Assembly (NCBI RefSeq): GCF_025628885.1
Contig: NZ_JAOTIF010000028.1
Coordinates: forward strand, 1-64,000
Reading direction: 5' to 3'
Source: Paraflavisolibacter caeni
GTDB lineage: Bacteria > Bacteroidota > Bacteroidia > Chitinophagales > Chitinophagaceae
Length of the DNA: 64,000 nt
Position numbers and translations under genes: made by a program
Shown: positions 60,313-64,000 of the stretch, one piece after another
Numbering within the stretch: the first letter of the stretch is position 1
Layout: each line of letters starts with the position of its first letter
Notes under the pieces: generated by a model
Seen by the model: the letters and a program-made list of their open reading frames with translations, nothing else
Database searches by the model: none
What the model was told of the DNA's origin: nothing

Positions 60313-61833
60313 CTATTTTATTTTTACTACTCGCACATTATCGAATGCACCATAAAAACCGGTTTTAGTTGCTGCCGTACCGTAATTATGCAGGTAAATC
60401 ATGAGACTTGTTTTACCTGTACTTCCTATTAAATTAGCTAAGCTAGAAACCGAAGCACCTTTGCCCTCGCCCAGCGTTGGGTCTGCGGCACGGAAAGAAG
60501 ACAAAGGAATAGTTACTGTTTGCCAACCTTTGGTCGAATAAGCTGCCGTTCCTGAAGCAGAAATTTGCCAGGGTTCATAGCGAGCTATATAGTTACTGGC
60601 AAAGCCGCTGACCAAGTTAAGCGTAGCGCCATTCCATGGACGGGCCACACTTATTTCAAATTTAATTGCCCAATTACCAACAGGGTCAGAAAGATTGGCT
60701 GCCGGCATCCATTGATTTTCGCCCATGTAAAACTGATAAGGGTTACCCCAACCTCCTGAGTTCCCATCACCAGCTTTCATGCTAGCTTTATCCATAAAAA
60801 CAAACATACTGCTGTTTGAGCCCAATACTCCATCAAAGTCTGTTTTTACGGGAATCCAACCTCCATTATTTGCTGCATTATTTACAGCCAATGATGGACC
60901 AGCACCATCCCAGTTCCAACCAAAATAATTACCCCACTCTATATTCGCTAAAACACCGGTATTGCTTGATCGTGTATTTACATTATAAACAGTAGTTGCA
61001 GTACCGAATTGGGTGGTAATTGATACAGGCGCACTTGTTGAAAGGGAAGGCATTTTAAAACCAACAGAACTACCATCGGCGGATGATTGAAAAGAAGTGA
61101 TGTCTGCTCCGCTAAAACTGAACGATTGAATACCTTTCAGGTAGGTACCGTAAACATACACCGAATCGCCAGCGGCTGCATTTTCGTTGGAAACACCGGT
61201 AATTGTGGGTGTCGCTACTATTTTGAAATCCACTGACCCCCCTTTTGTGGTTAGCAATACATGGTCAGTAGGTTGTTGTGCCGGCATAAGAAAACCTAGA
61301 GAAGTTCCATCAAAGTTTGATTTGAACGATGTTATGGAAGTGCCCGCATAAGAAAGACTCTCAACCAACACCAGGTCTGTACCATATAAAAAAACAGAAT
61401 CTCCCGGATTGGCAAATACATCGGAAATGGCGGTAATAATTGGCGCACCAGGTCCTAATTTAAAAGCAAAGGTAGTGGAGCCGCCCGTTGTTGTATACTC
61501 TATCGTATACAGTTTGGTGGTATCAATTGATGAAAACATTATGGTCGGTATTTGCACTACTGCACTGTTCTGAGAAAACAAAGTGCCGTTAAAAGAAGCA
61601 GTTACACCATTAAATTTTATTTGAACTGCATTTTGCAAATTCTGGCCTGAAATAACCACCCATTGACCATCTGCTTCAAGGCTATTAAGAACGGTGTCAT
61701 TCGGGCTAGCTTCATAACTCCTGATCTCAGAAATAACAGGAGGCATTTCAACAGTTTTTTTACAAGCCGATAATAATGCCACTATCATTATGAAAAGCGA
61801 CAAATACAAGCGGTGATTTAATATTTTCTTCAT
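60313..61833 (-). CDS. IPT/TIG-domain surface glycan-binding lipoprotein (SGBP-B-like)
   Basis: A 506-aa lipoprotein (LFIMIVALLSACKK lipobox). Three IPT/TIG Ig-like repeats (about residues 35-130, 130-215, 215-300) share the pattern GDSV-x-LYGT / GDSVYVYGT and Y/FAG-SITSF. They act as a rigid stalk. The C-terminal domain (about 305-506) is a beta-sandwich rich in Trp (NIEWGNYFGWNWDGAG, PWNGATLNLVSGF). This is the layout of the xyloglucan-binding SGBP-B of Bacteroides ovatus, in which the last domain binds xyloglucan. Here it is encoded right after SusD (25 bp) and before BACON-GH5. The specific ligand is inferred. Confidence 0.88.
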   Translation of the reverse strand: MKKILNHRLYLSLFIMIVALLSACKKTVEMPPVISEIRSYEASPNDTVLNSLEADGQWVVISGQNLQNAVQIKFNGVTASFNGTLFSQNSAVVQIPTIMFSSIDTTKLYTIEYTTTGGSTTFAFKLGPGAPIITAISDVFANPGDSVFLYGTDLVLVESLSYAGTSITSFKSNFDGTSLGFLMPAQQPTDHVLLTTKGGSVDFKIVATPTITGVSNENAAAGDSVYVYGTYLKGIQSFSFSGADITSFQSSADGSSVGFKMPSLSTSAPVSITTQFGTATTVYNVNTRSSNTGVLANIEWGNYFGWNWDGAGPSLAVNNAANNGGWIPVKTDFDGVLGSNSSMFVFMDKASMKAGDGNSGGWGNPYQFYMGENQWMPAANLSDPVGNWAIKFEISVARPWNGATLNLVSGFASNYIARYEPWQISASGTAAYSTKGWQTVTIPLSSFRAADPTLGEGKGASVSSLANLIGSTGKTSLMIYLHNYGTAATKTGFYGAFDNVRVVKIK

Positions 61834-61857
61834 AAATGTATATTATAACGTTATGGA

Positions 61858-63432
61858 TTAATAATAGGGAACAGGCGGCTCAGCCAGGTTAGGATCGGCA
61901 GCCAGTTCGGCTGCAGGTATTTGCAATGTAAAGGATTCAATAGTAGCTGGTAGTACAGCTGTTCCAATAGGATCATCCGGAGTAGCTACTCCATTCTCAT
62001 ATTTGAATGTTACCCGCTGTTGGTCGTTGACCATCTTCACTGCTTTGGTGGGATTCCAGTAAGAAAGACGCACCAGGTCCAACCAGTATTGTCCTTCGAA
62101 AGCAAATTCAATTCTTCTTTCTTTAAGAATATCGTCCATGTTTATTGTTGTAAGCTCATCAACCCCCGCCCTTTTTCTCACTTCATTAAAATATTTCAGA
62201 GCCTCGGCATCGGAGGTACTTCCATTGTTTCCCAGAATAGCTTCAGCATAAATCAGATAAACATCTGCAAGACGAAGCAGTGCATCATGTTCAATAGATG
62301 CGGTAAATGTCATAGAGGGTGAATTGTTATCCTTTTCATTGCCGATAATATGCTTCTTCATACTTTGGCCAGTAGCCTTGTATCCACCTCCTGCTGCATT
62401 CAATTCAGGATAAAAGTCTCCATTTAGTGTAAATGAAGCTTTTCTTCTTACGCTATCCTTTGCATCATAATTCAGATACAAATCATAAGTAGGCGACAAA
62501 GAAAGCCACGCACCATTTTTTTGCGGGTTAATATCACTTGAGGGCGAATACGTGAGCAACAAATTGCCTTCTTGCCAACCAATGCTTGGGCCAGTAGCCC
62601 ACTGAAGTGCAAATAATGCTTCCTCGTTATCATTGTATTGAGACTGGAACAGGTTATAATAATTATCCAACAACTTCAAACCACTCTGATTACAAACATT
62701 TCCTGCAAAATGTTTGGCGCTGTCTAAATACTTCTGATCACGTGTTCCATTGCCTCCCAGACCGGCCATAGTCAGGTAAACTTTTGCCAGCATGCCTTGA
62801 GCCGACCAGGTTGTAACTCTTCCTCTTTCGTCTGTGCGTGGTAAGCTTTTAACAGCAAAACTTAAATCATTCGCAATAAACTTATAAACATCAGCAACAA
62901 CGTGACGTTTTACCAACGGGTCTTGAATAAGCTTGCTGTTATCTTCAATAATGGGCACTGCACCCCACAAACTAGCCAGATAATAATAAGCCATTCCGCG
63001 AATAAATTTTGCCTCTCCTATAGCCGCATTTTTATCCGCCTCACTAATGGATTTATCCGCCTTTTGTTCTATGGAGTTAATAACACCATTGCATTGGCCA
63101 ATCAAAATGTATAGCCCTTTCCATCCACCATTTAATACACTATTCCCGGCAGTAACGGTGCGTGTATAAAGCTGCACCCAATCACCGTTCCATTGACGGT
63201 TGCAGTTTCCGCTTAATATATCTCCCAATGGCAAAAAGGCTTCGTGATGCCATATACCCCAGGGAGAACCACCATAAAGATTAGCGGTGGCTAACCTTAA
63301 ATCTGATGTGGTTTTATAAAAGTTATCCGCACTTATTTGCGATTGCGAAGGCCGGTCAAGAAAGCTTTTCTTGCACGCTAAACAGGAGACAGCAACAAGC
63401 GCAATCAGTATAATCTTATTAATATGTTTCAT
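61858..63432 (-). CDS. SusD/RagB-like outer membrane lipoprotein (SGBP-A-like)
   Basis: A 524-aa SusD-family lipoprotein. Signal IILIALVAVSCLACKKSFLD has the lipobox before the typical KKSFLDRPSQ. Helical TPR motifs include GEAKFIRGMAYYYLASLWG (about residue 143), and the C-terminal signature is KERRIEFAFEGQYWLDLVRL (about 448-466). It is not especially close to the SusD at 14308-15897, so the two SusCD pairs are separate lineages. It lies 15 bp after the SusC gene that runs off the right edge. It would bind xyloglucan chains on the surface and feed the transporter. Confidence 0.94.
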   Translation of the reverse strand: MKHINKIILIALVAVSCLACKKSFLDRPSQSQISADNFYKTTSDLRLATANLYGGSPWGIWHHEAFLPLGDILSGNCNRQWNGDWVQLYTRTVTAGNSVLNGGWKGLYILIGQCNGVINSIEQKADKSISEADKNAAIGEAKFIRGMAYYYLASLWGAVPIIEDNSKLIQDPLVKRHVVADVYKFIANDLSFAVKSLPRTDERGRVTTWSAQGMLAKVYLTMAGLGGNGTRDQKYLDSAKHFAGNVCNQSGLKLLDNYYNLFQSQYNDNEEALFALQWATGPSIGWQEGNLLLTYSPSSDINPQKNGAWLSLSPTYDLYLNYDAKDSVRRKASFTLNGDFYPELNAAGGGYKATGQSMKKHIIGNEKDNNSPSMTFTASIEHDALLRLADVYLIYAEAILGNNGSTSDAEALKYFNEVRKRAGVDELTTINMDDILKERRIEFAFEGQYWLDLVRLSYWNPTKAVKMVNDQQRVTFKYENGVATPDDPIGTAVLPATIESFTLQIPAAELAADPNLAEPPVPYY

Positions 63433-63446
63433 GATCTCAAACTTTT

Positions 63447-64000
63447 TTATTTAGTTAAATTCAGGTTCGCTCCGAATGTAAATGTTCGTGGCTGAGGATA
63501 ATATCCTCCGTCCCAGCCTGCCTGTAATGGATTCCAGGAGCCGACTTCAGGGTCCATACCTGAATAATTTGTTATGGTGAAAGCGTTTGTAACAGTTGCA
63601 TAAACCCGGAGTGCATGTATATGTGCTTTGGATAATAACCGTTCAGGAAGCCTGTACCCCAGTGTAATGTTTTTGCACCTGATAAACGAACCATCTTCAA
63701 TAAACAAGTCGGATGGGCGAAGATTTTCGGCCGTATTATCATTTCGCAAGCCGGTTATTTTTGTGTTGGGATTGGTCACGTAGGCATTTTTTACATCATC
63801 ACGGGCTCCATTGGGATCGAGATACTCAATCCTGGCATAGTCTAAAACAGACTTGAAATAATTGGTATTATTCCGGGGATAGGTTTGCGAAATCGTCAAC
63901 TGGTTGAACACTTTGTTTCCATAGCTTCCGCTAAGAAAAATGTTCAGGTCAAAATCTTTATAAGTAAAGGAGTTGTTGAAACCAAACTGAAACTTGGGTA
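63447..64000 (-). CDS. SusC-type TonB-dependent transporter, C-terminal part (runs off the right edge)
   Basis: The frame stays open to the window edge (reading FQFGFNNSFTYKDFDLNIFL before residue 1 of the apparent GTG start at 63911), so the true start lies outside. About 184 codons are visible: the last barrel strands of a SusC, with SDLFIEDGSFIRCKNITLGY, VYATVTNAFTITNYSGMDPE and the end YYPQPRTFTFGANLNLTK, all standard SusC C-terminal motifs. It forms the transporter pair with the SusD at 61858-63432 and heads the GH5/GH43/GH39/GH2/GH42 group. Confidence 0.93.
   Translation of the reverse strand, partial: PKFQFGFNNSFTYKDFDLNIFLSGSYGNKVFNQLTISQTYPRNNTNYFKSVLDYARIEYLDPNGARDDVKNAYVTNPNTKITGLRNDNTAENLRPSDLFIEDGSFIRCKNITLGYRLPERLLSKAHIHALRVYATVTNAFTITNYSGMDPEVGSWNPLQAGWDGGYYPQPRTFTFGANLNLTK

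Overview
The window is a 64-kb polysaccharide-utilisation region of a Bacteroidota bacterium. It has two SusC/SusD pairs, lipoprotein glycan-binding proteins, AT-leaning DNA and A-rich ribosome-binding regions. One gene carries a type IX secretion tail, which points to the non-Bacteroides part of the phylum (Chitinophagaceae or Cytophagales-like; inference only). Every supported gene lies on the minus strand, so transcription runs from position 64000 towards 1. No regulator, tRNA, rRNA, CRISPR array, transposase or integrase was seen.

Layout in transcription order. (1) 63447-64000 to about 49290: the 3' end of a SusC gene, a SusD, an IPT-domain surface glycan-binding lipoprotein, a BACON-GH5 endoglucanase, a decayed GH74 xyloglucanase, GH43-CBM6, an SGNH acetylesterase, GH39, GH2 and GH42. 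The SusC, SusD, IPT lipoprotein and BACON-GH5 order matches the known Bacteroides ovatus xyloglucan locus. (2) 49290 to about 46390: GH44 with a lectin domain and type IX tail. It sits behind a promoter and gene relics that look like the collapsed remains of a GH31-to-GH51 operon. (3) 46207 to 25318: GH3, sialate-type O-acetylesterase, GH29, a membrane acyltransferase, a second GH39, an esterase-GH97 fusion, GH2, GH43, a large LacZ-type GH2 and a small GH2. (4) 25129-22497: a dead copy of a CBM9-like/DUF5916 protein. (5) 22070 to 149: GH31 (PA14-containing, alpha-xylosidase type), SusC, SusD, a SusE-like lipoprotein, relics of GH3 and acetylesterase, GH51, GH42, a GH2 broken by one in-frame stop, the intact DUF5916 protein and GH29.

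Read together, the enzymes could strip a decorated xyloglucan. GH5, GH44 and formerly GH74 would cut the backbone. GH31 would remove xylose, GH2 and GH42 galactose, GH29 fucose, GH43 and GH51 arabinose, GH3 glucose, and the SGNH esterases acetyl groups. This substrate call is inference from family content. GH39, GH97 and the number of GH2 and GH42 enzymes leave room for other galactose- or arabinose-rich plant glycans.

The most notable theme is duplication and decay. Several genes exist both intact and as fragments elsewhere in the window. Two intact GH39 copies share a 131-bp identical tract. A promoter module with the same spacing recurs at three places.
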